DNA of 64,000 nt from Diphasiastrum complanatum (lineage: Eukaryota > Streptophyta > Lycopodiopsida > Lycopodiales > Lycopodiaceae). A model generated the notes under the pieces. The model was given only the letters and a program-made list of their open reading frames with translations. It was not told where the DNA came from and did no database searches. Shown one piece after another: positions 11,380-23,493 of this stretch (the stretch's first letter is position 1; each line of letters begins with the position of its first letter). The stretch spans positions 3,836,827-3,900,826 of the forward strand of contig CM055102.1 in the NCBI GenBank assembly GCA_029204225.1, written 5' to 3'. The position numbers and the translations under genes are program-made.

Positions 11380-12632
11380 TGACCCCTTGAAAGGAGTATG
11401 AGTATGGGTTGGGTGAGTGTCCTTTTTTTCTTTTTGTCGTTGAAGGCGAAGGAGCCTGGCATAAGTTCCTGCTTCATGCAGTCTAAGCTCGTGAGGCGTG
11501 CCATCTCCACGATTCTGCCCTCGTTCAACACCACGATCATGTCTGCATGCTCAACAGTGGACAGACGATGGGCGATGGTGATGATGGTGATGGTCTTCTT
11601 CTCAATCAGCCCATCCAGGGCTTCCTGCACAATGTGCTCAGAGTTTGCATCCAGAGCACTGGTGGGTTCATCGAGCAGAAGTATTTTAGGCTGCTTCAGA
11701 ATAGCTCTTGCAATGGCAATTCTTTGCTTTTGGCCACTGGAAAGTAGTGAGCCTCCCTCCCCAACCAGTGTGTCGTAGCCTTTGGGTAAGCTGGTGATGA
11801 AAGCATGAGCGCTGGCTGCCTTGGCTGCAGCTATCATCTCTTCCTCGGATGCACTTTCTTTTCCGTTTTTCTCGGATTGAGAAGGCAAAGAGAGCCGGCT
11901 GATGCTGCACAAGACCAATGTGTTGTCTGATCCAGCGCAAATTGAAAGCTTTCAGATTTCGCCCATCTATTAAGATCTCCCCAGAGCTTGGATCATAAAA
12001 TCTCTCAATGAGAGCGATAATGGAACTCTTGCCGGACCCGCTTGCTCCCACTAGAGCAACGTTGGTTCTGGCAGGAACGACCAGATTCACATTGTGAAGA
12101 ACGGTGACTGTAGGCCTTGAGGGATAGCGGAAAGTAACGTCCTTGATCTCTATGTGTCCTGAGATTGAGCTGGGCTTGTAACCATTGGGATCATCAGGAT
12201 CTATCTTGGTCTGGTGCTTTGAGATTTGGAAGAAGCATTTGACGCCACTCAGTCCCTTTCTGAGTTCAGGTAGAAGTTTGGATACCTCCAGAAGCTGATG
12301 GGCTGTGTATGCCATGACTAAGAGGGCTTTGATAACGCTTCCAGGTTTCGCATTATGCTGCTTAAGACGGTGACAGAAAACCAGAATGTGAGTCCAAAGG
12401 AAAAGATGAATGCGGCATTCGAAATCCCAAAAGCTAAACCACCTGCAGTGACACGAAAGATCCTTTTCCTCCTGGCTCTACTCATTTGCTGATTGAACCT
12501 GTTTAGAACATCCTCTTCGGCAACGCATGAAGCCACAACTCGCATGTTTGCCACTGCCTCCCGAGCAATTTGAGATGGCTTTTCATATGCTGTTTGGGAA
12601 CTGCCTCCAATGCCTCCATTCATGGACATAAG
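11380..12632 (-). pseudogene. ABCB exon 11 (TMD2 end, NBD2), three frameshifts
   Basis: Acceptor GATGCAG at 12633. It reads the EKPSQIAREAVANMRVVASC block, TM helices, then NBD2: Walker A GASGSGKSS, Q-loop [10 protein letters not shown], signature LSSGQ (the second residue G of the usual motif is S), Walker [13 protein letters not shown] and H-loop AHRLST. Reading requires three frame changes: about 12372 (one base lost), about 11868 (several bases lost just after the Q-loop) and about 11502 (one base lost near the C-terminus). No restored frame is proposed. Confidence 0.87.
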
Positions 12633-12696
12633 CTGCATCACAAGAAATTTCGTATGCCTTTGCTATTATTCATCCTTTGATGCACACTATGGGGGG

Positions 12697-12698
<2 letters not shown>

Positions 12699-12732
<34 letters not shown>
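12699..12732 (+). repeat. (GA)17 microsatellite at an ABCB splice donor
   Basis: GA on the plus strand, hence CT on the sense strand of the ABCB gene. It abuts the donor of exon 10. Confidence 0.95.
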
Positions 12733-12733
<1 letters not shown>

Positions 12734-12735
<2 letters not shown>

Positions 12736-12975
12736 TGAAAGCACTTGCCACTGTTTGGAGGGGAATAATCACCGCTTGAATAAGTGCTATCTGCCATTGA
12801 AAGCTAAACCCCATAGCAATAGCAAGACTAATAGCAGACAAATATTGCAGTCCATAGCTGAAACTGCTGCCGAGCATGGTATTCACTGCCATGGCATTAC
12901 CTGATATCCTTGCCGTGATTGCTGAGCAGTTGTTTTCCTCTAAATCAAACCAGCCACTTTCATGTTTCATAATAT
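12734..12975 (-). pseudogene. ABCB exon 10 (TMD2, QE/GWFD motif)
   Basis: DIMKHESGWFDLEENNCSAI, the conserved H(E)..WFD..EN motif of TMD2, then two TM helices, ending AFK. The donor GTCTCTCTC runs directly into a (CT)n tract (12699-12732 on the plus strand), so the microsatellite starts within the splice-donor consensus. Confidence 0.87.
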
Positions 12976-13088
12976 CTGGTGGCAAAAACCATTAAAATTT
13001 TCATGAGATTGATCAACTCTGTATTCATACGTAAGGCTTATTCAGAATAAAGAAAAAGTTGCAATATATCACCAAAGGATTGCCTAAC

Positions 13089-13624
13089 CTTGTAATGATC
13101 TCTCCTGCAAAATACCGCTTGCATTTGCACCTAGTTTTGCAAAATATACATTTTGTACAAGACTAGCACAAAAGCTCGTAACTCCGAGAAGCAGAAAACA
13201 AATGAGGCAGATGTTGATTTTCCTCTTGATATGGTTGATTTCAGGTTCGAACCAGATGAGCAATACCGTTGAAAGGACCAGCGGAAATAGAGCTATCATA
13301 CTGCCAAACGCTGTGGCGCCGATTGTTCCCAACCACCAGGAGAACCATTGATCCTTTTGCAACATTTGGAGAAACCATCTTAATATGCTCCACCAAGATT
13401 CTTCTAGGTCTGAGGGGACGTTTTCTGAATAGTTTGATGGTATAAGTGATTTTTTGCCCAGATCATCTAAACTCTGTGAGGGAGATTGAATGTGTAAAAT
13501 GGCACTTTTATAGGACATTTTATTTAGTCGGATTGCCTGATCTGGAGAAGATGATGTGTCCATCACTTCAAGCTCTTGCTTTGAAGCACTTGAAGCCACA
13601 GAAAATTGTTGGCAGTCGTCATCT
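13089..13624 (-). pseudogene. ABCB exon 9 (linker and TMD2 start)
   Basis: Acceptor CAG at 13625-13627. It encodes the variable NBD1-TMD2 linker, then WFLQMLQKDQWFSWWLGTIG and two hydrophobic helices of TMD2, ending ERSLQ before donor GTTAGG. The frame is open throughout and phases match exons 8 and 10. Confidence 0.85.
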
Positions 13625-13923
13625 CTGTATCACAATTACAGAATTAGTTGACCGGAAGTTGCAAAAGTAAACCACACAACAAAGATTCAGTGCACGTCAG
13701 AATATTCTTCAATGATTAAACCAGTTACAGTACAAAACAAAATGTAATGATATGAGCTACTAATTATTAAGTATAGACTGAGGCAATAGTTTCGTTCTGG
13801 CTCACATCAAATTCAGGAAAATTCATGTTTTGCATACCACTTGGAAGAAACTTCGATACACGTCGAATTAATATTGAAGACTGCCAAAGGCTTCACTCAA
13901 GAGTATTCAAACAGGTTAATTAC

Positions 13924-14279
13924 CTTTCACGAGTACTAGTAGGTCGCACTGTGGTTTGTTGCAATTCCAAGAGAGACTTGTATACTCCTTTCTCTTTTGC
14001 AATCAAGTCTGCATGAGTGCCCATATCCACAATCTGAGCATTCTCAAACACTGCTATCATATCACAATCTTGTATGGTAGAGAGGCGGTGAGCAACAACC
14101 ACTGTTGTCCTGTTATTCATAAGATTGATGAGAGCGTTCTGTACAAGATGCTCAGATTCAGGGTCCAAAGCACTTGTAGCCTCATCAAGCAAAAGAATGC
14201 CAGGTTTTTTCAGAATTGCTCGTGCAATTGCAATTCTTTGCTTTTGTCCTCCAGACATTTGTGCTCCTCCCTCTCCAAC
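13924..14279 (-). pseudogene. ABCB exon 8 (NBD1 signature, Walker B, H-loop)
   Basis: Opens [21 protein letters not shown] (signature MSGGQ), then [12 protein letters not shown] (Walker B plus D-loop), VVAHRLST (H-loop) and GTHADLI. It ends in STRER with a GTAATT donor. The preceding exon, which should carry the Q-loop, was not found between 14280 and 17627. Confidence 0.88.
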
Positions 14280-14537
14280 CTACGACAATATAAATTAGTG
14301 CTTTCAAGCAGAATAAATTAATTTCCTTTATAAAACAGGATCAATTCAAGTTGGTATGCTAGTATAGGTGTTTGCCTCCCTAACTGCTAATCTGATTTGA
14401 TTCATCACTTATCACTTGAATGAATCAATGATGGTTAAAGAGCTGGTATGGTTGTGTCACACTCTTTTGATACTTCATCAAATGCTAGATGAGATTCCCT
14501 TATCTAAACGGTTGTGAATTCTTAGTAATTCTTATGT

Positions 14538-14540
<3 letters not shown>

Positions 14541-14594
<54 letters not shown>
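14541..14594 (+). repeat. (GA)27 microsatellite
   Basis: Lies in the ABCB intron upstream of exon 8 (CT on the gene's sense strand), about 260 bp from that exon's acceptor. Confidence 0.95.
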
Positions 14595-14596
<2 letters not shown>

Positions 14597-14599
14597 AAT

Positions 14600-16040
14600 A
14601 TTCCTCGGATACCACATGGAACATGCAAATTTTGTTGAGGTGTGCATGTGCCATGTGATGGTTTGTTGCCATTAGCTATCCACTTGCATGTTGCATTGGA
14701 ATTTTCATGTGCACTGGGTCAATTTTTATCGGCTGAGAGTTGTGGTGAGAAATTTATACTTCCGAGGTGCCACTAGATTGCAAAGAAAAACTTACCACCT
14801 TGCATAATGTAGCACTATACAGTGTATGAGACATTGCCAATTCTCTCAAGAAAAGCCCATAATCTTATGCAAGAAGATAGGTTTTTAGCATATTTGTCAT
14901 TAGTAGGAGATAACATTCAAATCGGCAGCTAAAGACCTTATATCTATTCATGTACGTAAGTTAACATAATATAAAAGCATGAGCTGGATTTCTCATGCAT
15001 AAAGAGATATTCAATATATCATTTTTAAGGGGCTAAAAGATCAAGGGTATCATATATAACTCTCTTTGGTTTTTTATTACATTTATCAATGGCATTCACT
15101 AATGTAGGAGTTGTCGTTTGTGCATCTTTCCACAAAGCTATATCCTTTTGTTAGTTATGGATCATAAGAGCATGTTGATACTTTTGAGGCCCAAAGTGGT
15201 CAATGAAAACAAAAATACATTCTCAATTATGAAATATCATCCGATAAGAAAATGTAACACCATATTTCTTACATTTTACATAACTTATGAGCATAGTAAT
15301 GGATAATTTATATTGAAGTATACAAAATTAACTTCATAGACAAATCCAACTAAAATAGTTCATATCTATCTTTGAACATTAAATGACTAATTTCTCATAA
15401 TCTTTTAGCTTCTAGGGTGTGAATATATAACACTATAGAGATGTATCAAATATTGTTTGAAACGGAGGAGAAGCCCTAAATAATCTAGGTGTTGGTTGTT
15501 CACTAAGATAATCTTTGCTAGCTCCCTTCCAACTTGTGAGTTATCGTGGTGCTAGTATTTATGAGGCTTCTTCAAGATGGTGAAGAATTCTTGTGATTTT
15601 TTATTAATTTTTTTGTCTTTAGTTCTAGTCATTATTGACTTTTGACATTGTAAATTTCCTTTGAGATTGTAAGAAATAGCTTATCTACATAATTTGTTCA
15701 CTTTGACATGTCCAAATTTTATAGTTAGGATTAGATACCTAAGTGACAATAAGACTATGCTTCTCCCTCTAGATGTTGGCATTTAAAATGTTGGACTATT
15801 GGGTCTTCTATGAAACCCCAACATGTACTACAATGAATGTTACAGTGTAATTTGTAGCAACTAGTCACAACAAGATTGCACAACATCAGTTCCATCCGTC
15901 TATCTTAGATTTTGTTAGTGGTGTTTTAGCTCGTGTTTTGTAGTGAGTGACTATCACTTGTTCCATTTTTTTTGCATGCTTGAAATTCCTAATGAGTATA
16001 TTTTCTCAACATAGTTTAGTTTTTACATTTGACAAATTCC
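14600..16040. other. ABCB intron sequence, nothing recognised
   Basis: AT-rich DNA inside the gap where the NBD1 Q-loop exon is expected. I looked for an IGLV.QEP block on the minus strand and did not see one. No transposon protein motifs. Confidence 0.4.
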
Positions 16041-16044
16041 TTGT

Positions 16045-16420
16045 TATGCTAGGGACATAAAAGAACACCCTCAAGCTTGGCCTTCTTGGTAAATCCAAGA
16101 CGCACATGGACTAACCGGTCTCCCTCAATCTTGAATTCACAATTACATTAAAAATGAATCTCTTAGACCCAAAAAAGCCAATAGTGAGAGAAATATTCTT
16201 TGTGACTTGTCATGTGGGAGGTAGCCCCACTACATATCCACCAAGGTTTATCTTCACCTTTGAAGCCCGTTGAAGGAAAATTGGACACCAAAAGTGACTC
16301 CTCAAGGTGACTACTTCTTGAATAAGATTTGCTTGCTTGCCTTGTGCCTCCTTTCTCTTGAAGCCCTCCAATCTTTCACTTGCCTCCAATAGGTAATATA
16401 AATTCCTCAAACCAAGGATC
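16045..16420 (-). pseudogene. Copia gag-protease remnant
   Basis: The minus strand reads KQANLIQE, then a WW-CSGATSHMTSHKEYF segment equivalent to the copia protease motif WWIDSGA(T/S)SHM, with the catalytic Asp replaced by Cys. Stops follow. It resembles the corresponding region of copia B (59220-59400). It lies tail to tail with the plus-strand gag fragment at 16803-17368. Confidence 0.6.
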
Positions 16421-16802
16421 CTACACTAAGCAAGCCAATAACAAGCAACACAAGGGAAACAGATGGTGGACAAACCAACCCCTGTAGATAATGAAATGCG
16501 GAAACTTAAAAAGCTATAGTCAATTGAATCAAGGTGCGTAGGGCACCCCACCTGGTTGGACACTTTTATTTATGACTCTCTTATGCTTGTTTGATCAAAA
16601 ATCTCATTTCTAGGCTTGCCAATCACACTTTCTTGAGATTTGGTTATTAATTTAAGGCCATAGCCACATTCTTTCATACAATTGGCTTGTATTTGAGTGA
16701 TTTGTGAATTTTTGGAGTGTTTCACACGTGCTTAAGTTTGCTTGACCCAATCTTTGTCCATACTTCATCAATTGAAGTGAGAGTGATCTAGATTAAGAGA
16801 GA

Positions 16803-17368
16803 TTGGAAAAGCTAGTGAGGTCCATATCTCACTTTGTTGCAAGATATTGCATAGGAGCTGGTAGTATGCCTTTGAAGGATCCTATAGTGAGAGAGAAGCA
16901 ACATTTTAGTGTCTCATTACGAGGAGTCTTCACTATTACATGGCATCTATGGGTTCCTATCTATTGGAATCTAGTGAAAGACTATCTACCTCCAACTATT
17001 CTATTTGGAAGGTTATAATGGAGTCAATCTTGATACTCCAAGATGTGGTGGACATTGTACTTGGGATTGAGGAGGAACCTCAAGTCCTTCAAGAAGTACA
17101 AAAGTACAAGAAGAGAACTAGGATGGCTCTCCACCTTATCAAGATGAATGTCTCTAATGAAATTTTGAGAGAGATTGGTGATTGCAACTTGGCCAAGCAA
17201 GCTTGGGATTCTCTCAAAGCTATTTATGAAGCCAAAAATACCTCTAGGCTCCTCAATCTTAGAAATAAAATCTTCCAAAGTTTTCAAAAGAGTGATGAGA
17301 GTAATTTTCATTTCAATCGGAGCTATAGTGAAAAAGGTATGCTATTTTTAATGAACTACAAACGGTAA
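16803..17368 (+). pseudogene. Copia gag fragment
   Basis: From about 16940 it reads ESSERLSTSNYSIWKVIMES, ILILQDVVDIVLG, ALHLIKMNVSNEILREIGD and AKQAWDSLKAIYEAKNTSRL. This aligns residue for residue with the Gag of copia B at 58393-58740 and is typical UBN2/copia Gag. It breaks off at about 17310 without zinc knuckle, protease or LTR, and lies antisense to the ABCB gene, inside its intron. Confidence 0.75.
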
Positions 17369-17627
17369 TGTACATAGAATGGTTAAGCATCAAGAATAGT
17401 TCGAGCAGAAATGAAAAAGCATTTGTGTAGAAAATGAATTTATATCGATAATTTACATTAATGAACTTTGTCAACCTATGTGGCATCTCTTATAGGATCT
17501 TTTTTGGATTCAGAATTTCTCTAATGTGTACATTCTTATTTTAGCAAATGGTGTTTAACATGTAAAAATGTTATGCTCAAGTGAGAAAATAATAAGCATT
17601 AAAAATTTTCTACCAAGCTTTGCGTAC

Positions 17628-17944
17628 CTTTATCCGGGTCATAGAGACGATCAATCAAAGAGATTATTGTACTTTTTCCTGATCCACTAGGGCCAACAAG
17701 AGCTATTGTCTTTTCAGATAGAATTGATATTGATAGATCAACAAAAATCTGAACATCAGGTTGTGCAGGATAAGCAAAAGAGACATGGCAAAAGTCAATA
17801 TGTCCTTTAAAGTATGGTAAGATATCTCCATGGAGATTCTTGTACTTTATCTTAGAATCTTTATGGATAATTTGAAACAATCTCGCTACAGCTGCTCTTC
17901 CTTTTCCAAATACTTCAAGCCCTTAGAGAGCCATTCCAAGTGCC
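17628..17944 (-). pseudogene. ABCB exon 6 (NBD1 start, Walker A) with in-frame stop
   Basis: Starts ALGMAL, then a TAA stop at about codon 7, then GLEVFGKGRAAVARLFQIIH and the NBD1 entry. Walker A is GPSGSGKST, followed by IDRLYDPDKG and a GTACG donor. The stop sits where other ABCB proteins have an ordinary residue, and a C-to-T change from CAA would explain it. It truncates the protein before NBD1. Confidence 0.85.
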
Positions 17945-18021
17945 CTGTTGAGAACATTGAATACAAGGAAATGCTGGATTATACAAATGTTAAATGTTAA
18001 TGTTACTGTAATATATAAGCA

Positions 18022-18208
18022 TGTGAAAGATTTCAGATCCTTAAGATCCAATCTACTTGAATGATCTTTGGTTAGAAAGAGAAATACACTACCAATCTCA
18101 CCAATGTAGAAAAATCAGCATCTACACACAAATTGAGATGCAAACACCAATAGAACTTGATCAAACATGAATGAAATGATTATGTAATGTTGTTGTCCGT
18201 ACAACCCC
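18022..18208 (-). repeat. Truncated copia-type LTR (left copy)
   Basis: Starts TGTGAAAGATTTCAGATCC and matches 18561-18747 nearly base for base, then diverges after GTCCGTACAA. On the minus strand this is the end of an LTR (…TTTCACA). Confidence 0.65.
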
Positions 18209-18548
18209 ACTATCTAGAGATCCAATCAAAATTAGGGTTTTGACAAAATCACAAAAAATTGACTATTCCAAATCTACATGCAAATGCTAGAAATTTGATA
18301 TGCAATCTACAAGCCACGACTTAGGCTGATCCAATGATCCAAAAATCGGCCAAATTTAGTATGTGAACTCAAAAAATGGAATGGAACAAGTATATTGACC
18401 TATTTAGTGTTTTGATCTACAAAAGATCCAATCTACAAAAGCAAAAAACTCGATTTTGATCTAGAATTCTCTCTAGCATGCTCTAGACTTGATATCTACA
18501 CCAAATCATTGATAGATCTGATTTCCTCCTTCATAACATGAAACACAA

Positions 18549-18560
18549 GCTCTGATACCA
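18549..18560 (-). other. Primer-binding site (tRNA-iMet type)
   Basis: The minus strand reads TGGTATCAGAGC immediately after an LTR ending TTTCACA at 18561. This is the standard copia PBS and marks the 5' LTR of a minus-strand element whose body is almost entirely missing (only 18209-18548 remain between the two LTR copies). Confidence 0.8.
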
Positions 18561-18960
18561 TGTGAAAGATTTCAGATCCTTAAGATCCAATCTACTTGAA
18601 TGATCTTTGGTTAGAAAGAGAAATACACTACCAATCTCACCAATGTAGAAAAATCAGCATCTACACACAAATTGAGATGAAAATACCAATAGAACTTGAT
18701 CAAACTTGAATGAAATGATTATGTATTGCTGCTGTCCGTACAAAACCATCAAGCTACTGTATTTCACACGTGTGGATCCAAAAATAACAAATATAGATCA
18801 TTCTACACAGAATTGCAATCAATCACCAAGATAGTGCACCAATGGATAGTAGAACCCAAGAGAACCATGTATAAGCATGAAATGAGATAGAGAAGAGAGA
18901 AGATAGCTCTCTCCACGAGTTACACCCTTTTATAGCAGGTTCAAACCCTATTTGGCCACT
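18561..18960 (-). repeat. Copia-type 5' LTR (right copy); outer end uncertain
   Basis: The inner end is fixed by the PBS at 18549-18560. The LTR contains CACACGTGTG at 18765-18774. Its outer boundary is not resolved because the left copy is truncated. Confidence 0.55.
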
Positions 18961-19680
18961 TGGCTTTCTCTCCAAAATGCTAACCCTACTAATTTTGGGT
19001 CTAGATTCAATGTACCCAGTTATTCAAATTGAATCTACTCAAACTCGCATTCTAACTTTTCCACACTTTCAGAAAGTGTTTATTCAAATGAAATTTAGAC
19101 TAATGAACTTTGAGAAGTCAACCTCTAAGTCTAAAACAAGTTTTGGCCTCAATATGCCAAATATGGAAATATTGCAAAATGTGATGAAACTAGTTGAATC
19201 TTTTACACATCCTTCTAACATTCATAACCTATTATTGCAATTCATTCAAGGATGGATAAAAAGACATATAGAAGATTATCTATGAGGAAAGATGTAGAGT
19301 TGATTGAAGTATATTACATACACAAAAGATAGACAAAATTATGTATATCTTCACATTAGAGTCGTAAATGGGCATTTCTTTTGTTCTAGGATATTATGTC
19401 ACCCTATTAAATCATGCTTTCTTTTTCAACTATAAAAAATGTTCAACTTTGGACTCTAACATAAAAATTTCGAAGGCATCACTCCACTACATACTCAATG
19501 CTAAAGAAATTTCAAGTTTGTAATATTTTTATTAGTTGCTATTCTTGGTGAAATACAAGCCATGCGTCTGAAAACATTGAATCAAATATAAGCTATATTT
19601 ATATCTTTCTCCTCAATGTGATGTACTCTAATTATAGAATCACATGACATGGCAAACATTTTATTTTTTCTCGAAGAAGA
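18961..19680. other. ABCB intron sequence, nothing recognised
   Basis: AT-rich sequence between the small copia remnant and the LINE. The 102-codon plus-strand frame here has no recognisable domain. Confidence 0.35.
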
Positions 19681-22430
19681 AAATTAACCTTGGATTAAAT
19701 TTTTTTACAATGATACAAAATTCATCACTTATAAAAGCATAAGTTTATCCGCCTCTTTAAAAAGAAGTAGGGGGGAAATAACAAAGTCATCATTCCCAAA
19801 ATCCCTAGCATTAACTTTAATGTCAGTAAAGGCTATATCATTCAACAGTAAATTTGTGTGGCTAAAACTCCTGAATCTGACATGAAATCGCGCAATAAAA
19901 AGATTAGTCACAAGTTTCCATAAAGGAGCATAGCAATAGAAGAACAAGTGAGTCATATCCTTATCTAGAGTTTTGCATGTAGAACAGACATGCGATACAT
20001 CACGTCTATAACTAGCTCGCACAAGAAGAGAGAGTTGAAGAATTCTAAGCGAGAAGATTTTAAATTTGCCAGTTTTGACTTTATGAGAATGACAAAATTT
20101 AGTCTTCCAACGATGAGGAGAGTCAGAGAGGTTCCATTTGGAATTGAACCAGGAGAAGGAATTTGGCTCTTTGGTGGCTAAGAAGACAGAGGAGTAAGAG
20201 ATTTTATTAGACTTGTCTAAAGCCTTAAAAATCCAATTGCTATTAAAGTCAATAGAAGTGGAAGTAGAGATGGGTCCTAAATCACCATGTGAGAAGGCAT
20301 ATGTGAGGAAGTTAGTCTCTCTAGTGAAAAGGCCAAGTTCATCTTTGAGTCGAGAAAGATTGAGGGCGTAGATAGAGTTCATGATGTGGTTCCATGTGAC
20401 TACGCCTTTACGAATAAGACTACGACACCATATGTTTTCAATCATAGCCAACGATTTAGAGTTGATATTGATAGCCTTCGAGAACCAAAGAGACTCAAGC
20501 GGAGAGACGGAGCTCCCACATGTCCAGAACTTAAGCTCTCTCATAGAGAGGAGAACTGTATAAATAGATTTGAAGAGAGGAGGAAGGGAAATGGATGAAA
20601 GGAAGGAAGAGCGAGTAAACTTAAGAAAATAAGAATGAGGAATATTGTCACCAATTGACGGAAGGGGAGGGAGAGTGGTTGTCATCATTAGAGTCGAGGG
20701 TTGCGGACAATTGAAATTGGTGTGAATACATCTGTAGAAGAGAGAGAGCGATGTGGTAGAGTGGTCAAGCAGCCCAAACCCTCCCAACTTCTTGGGAGCC
20801 ATTCAAATATCCCAGTTAAGAAAAATGTGCCCATTGTTCCAAAGGAATTTAATGAAAATCTTGGCTATGGAAAGGGAATACGAAGGGGGAAGAGACCAGA
20901 TAAAGAGAAAGTGGTTTAAATAAGAGGAGATAATGTGCTTAAGAACGATGAGCCTGGCCGGAAAAGAAAGGGTAGAGGAGTCCCAGAGAAGAATTTTTTA
21001 TCTAATTCTCTCTATGATCCAATTGAAACCAGCCTGGCATTTGGAAAGATGAGAGGGGAGAAAGGGGGCAATCGTCCTAGCAATGGCTTTCACAACTATC
21101 TCGTGGGAGGTATTCAACATAGTAAGAGGCCAGAATGCTTAGTAGGTCAATCATTCTTAGGTGTGAGTTTGATTGGACCTTGAGTAAGGAAATAAGTAAA
21201 GGAGCCTTTAGATATCGCGGTATTGATGACAAGGAGGTGCGAGGGACCGACAATGTTCCAGTGAGATAGAATGAAATCGGGGGTGACTTTGTCAGGGCCC
21301 GAGGTTTTATCTTCACTAAGAGATTTGAGAGAAGAGTGAAGTTCTTCATTCAAAAGTGGAGAAAAGAGAGAATTGGAGTCGTTTAAGGACAAAGACAAGG
21401 GGAAAGAGCAATAAAGAGGTTAGTCTTCCATGGCAATCTTGTGGAGATAAGTAGGATTAAATAGAAGCGTGAAGTGGTTGAGGAACGAGCATATGGCTTC
21501 AGGGAAAGAGAAAGGGGAACCATCTATAGTGAGCCCAAAGTTGTCTTCTCTTCTCTGTTGATTTATGCTGCAATTTCTCAATTTATAAATTATCTTTTTC
21601 CTCAAGATCTGTTGGAAGCTAGTTTTGCTAGGGAATATTATGTATTATTTTGGAAACAAAAGTAGATTTTATTATTTTATATTCCCAGAGTTTATGAAGG
21701 AGCTGTTTCCATTTAGACTTGTGATAAGAATATCTGATGTTTGTATTTTCTTTTGGTTTGAATGTACATAAACTAAAATATGATATTGGTACAACCATTT
21801 GTGGGGTCCAAGATATAATGCGGCGTATGAAGTAGAGGAAGAGTTGGTGAAGTACAAAAGGGAAGGGTACCCAGATGAAAAGAGAGAAAATAGTGATGAA
21901 ACAGAGTGCTATGAGTGATGGTGAAAGATGTGATCCAAGAGAGAAGAGGAGGTGAGCACTGACATATCTCTTCATCTTACTACATCTTCAACCGGACTGG
22001 AAAAAGGTGGTGCTCGTGCCATTGGATATTGTGTCATCCTACACCTATCTTGGGATTTTTTTCACTGGTCCCATATTTGGTATGAGACATGCAACCACAA
22101 CAGACTTTGAAGAAGAAGACTGAGGGAAGATCAACTTCTCAAAGCCAATCAATATGAGCTCTTTTGTAAAGGATAGCGACTTTGGAGTGATCAATGATCT
22201 TGAGTGCGTTGGTGGCGCTAAGAAATTCATTTGCCCAAAGAGAAGAGTCAGACTCTCGAGACTTATCAACAATAATGGAAGTCAGGGTTTTTTTGAGGGA
22301 GGTTTCAAGGAGGGAGGCTAAAGAGCTCGCTATTCTCCCTTGTAGACAAACAAAAGAGCGAGAACAATCAATGATATCTTCAAGATTCAAAAGAGAATAA
22401 ACCTTAGCAGAGATGGCAAACATTTTAAGA
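19665..22430 (-). mobile_element. LINE (L1-type) ORF2 fragment with deleted RT core
   Basis: On the minus strand, 22139-22423 reads like the endonuclease-RT linker. 21147-21605 carries the RT entry (LKSLSEDKTSGPDKVTPDFI, the K.PGPDG-like motif). 19729-20802 is the C-terminal domain with the zf-RVT finger CSTCKTLDKDMTHLFFYC. Between about 21180 and 20830 the reading jumps from the RT N-terminus to the post-RT region, so the YADD-bearing palm is absent. The ORF ends FVISPLLLFKEADKL. The 3' end near 19665 (CTTCTTCGAGAAAAAA on the minus strand) is shared with copies at 37.1 and 38.1 kb. Sits in an ABCB intron in sense orientation. Confidence 0.75.
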
Positions 22431-23490
22431 AATTAAATGAAAGTTGTGGTTCCAATTTTGGAAACATTACTTAATGATTATACAATGCAATAGATGAATG
22501 TTCAAATTTCAAACCAATAAGATTTGGGTTAAAATCATCATTTTTAAACTCTAAATTTTGAGCTATGAATTTTATCTTACACAAGCATAATAACGTATTA
22601 TCCCTGAAACAATCTTAAATGTGACTTTTAGGTACTTTTTTCGATGACTAAAATTTATACCAAATTATTAAATTTTGGTGGTACATTTAATCACCACAAT
22701 AGAGCATAAAAAAATGATAACTACTTCTCTTGCCATCCTTATTTGAACCGAAACATTAAGTCAATTGAGATTATCATTGGATTTTTCTATTTAAGGCCTT
22801 CTTCTATTTGGAATCATGACTATTGTAGAACTAAGTAATCAAGAAGTGTTGATGTTGTCTTAACCTTGAAAGGTGCTTATCTTCAAACTCATCTTACCTT
22901 CATATATTGTGTTATTAAAACATGTCTAGTAGACTTGTAAAATTACTACTATATACAAAGTTCTAGAAAGAAAATTAATCATCTCTATTATCAACTTTCA
23001 TGTACTATGGCAACATATTCATTTGAGAAAAATAATCTCTATTATAACAACTATAGATCCTAATCTAGAATATGTATATTTTTAAGGAGTGCATCTCATA
23101 GATCATCATGAATTGTTGATTTCATAGCTTCTTCTAGTATGTCTATGAAAGTTAAAAGGCCTCACAATTACATGATAGAATTGATGGTATTTTCGTCTTT
23201 GAGCAAGGGCTAGATCCAAATTGCATTTTAGTTTGTTGATGCAAGTCAAATGCCCTTAGGTTCATGTGATGGAATTTTCATTGTTTCTATTTTCAAGCTG
23301 CAATTTTTCATTTGTCAAACTTAAAATATACTAATTATACTTTATGTTAAATGCTCTCATTCAATACTACCTAAGCAAGATGTCTCATACCCACAACAAA
23401 TGCAATGCCAATCCAAGGTTAATTGAAGTTCCAAAAAGAATTGCAACAAACAAATGAAAATCTTAATACTTTATCGAAGAGTTGACATCT
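22431..23490. other. ABCB intron sequence, nothing recognised
   Basis: AT-rich, no open frames of interest and no repeat that recurs elsewhere in the window as far as I can see. Confidence 0.4.
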
Positions 23491-23493
23491 TAC

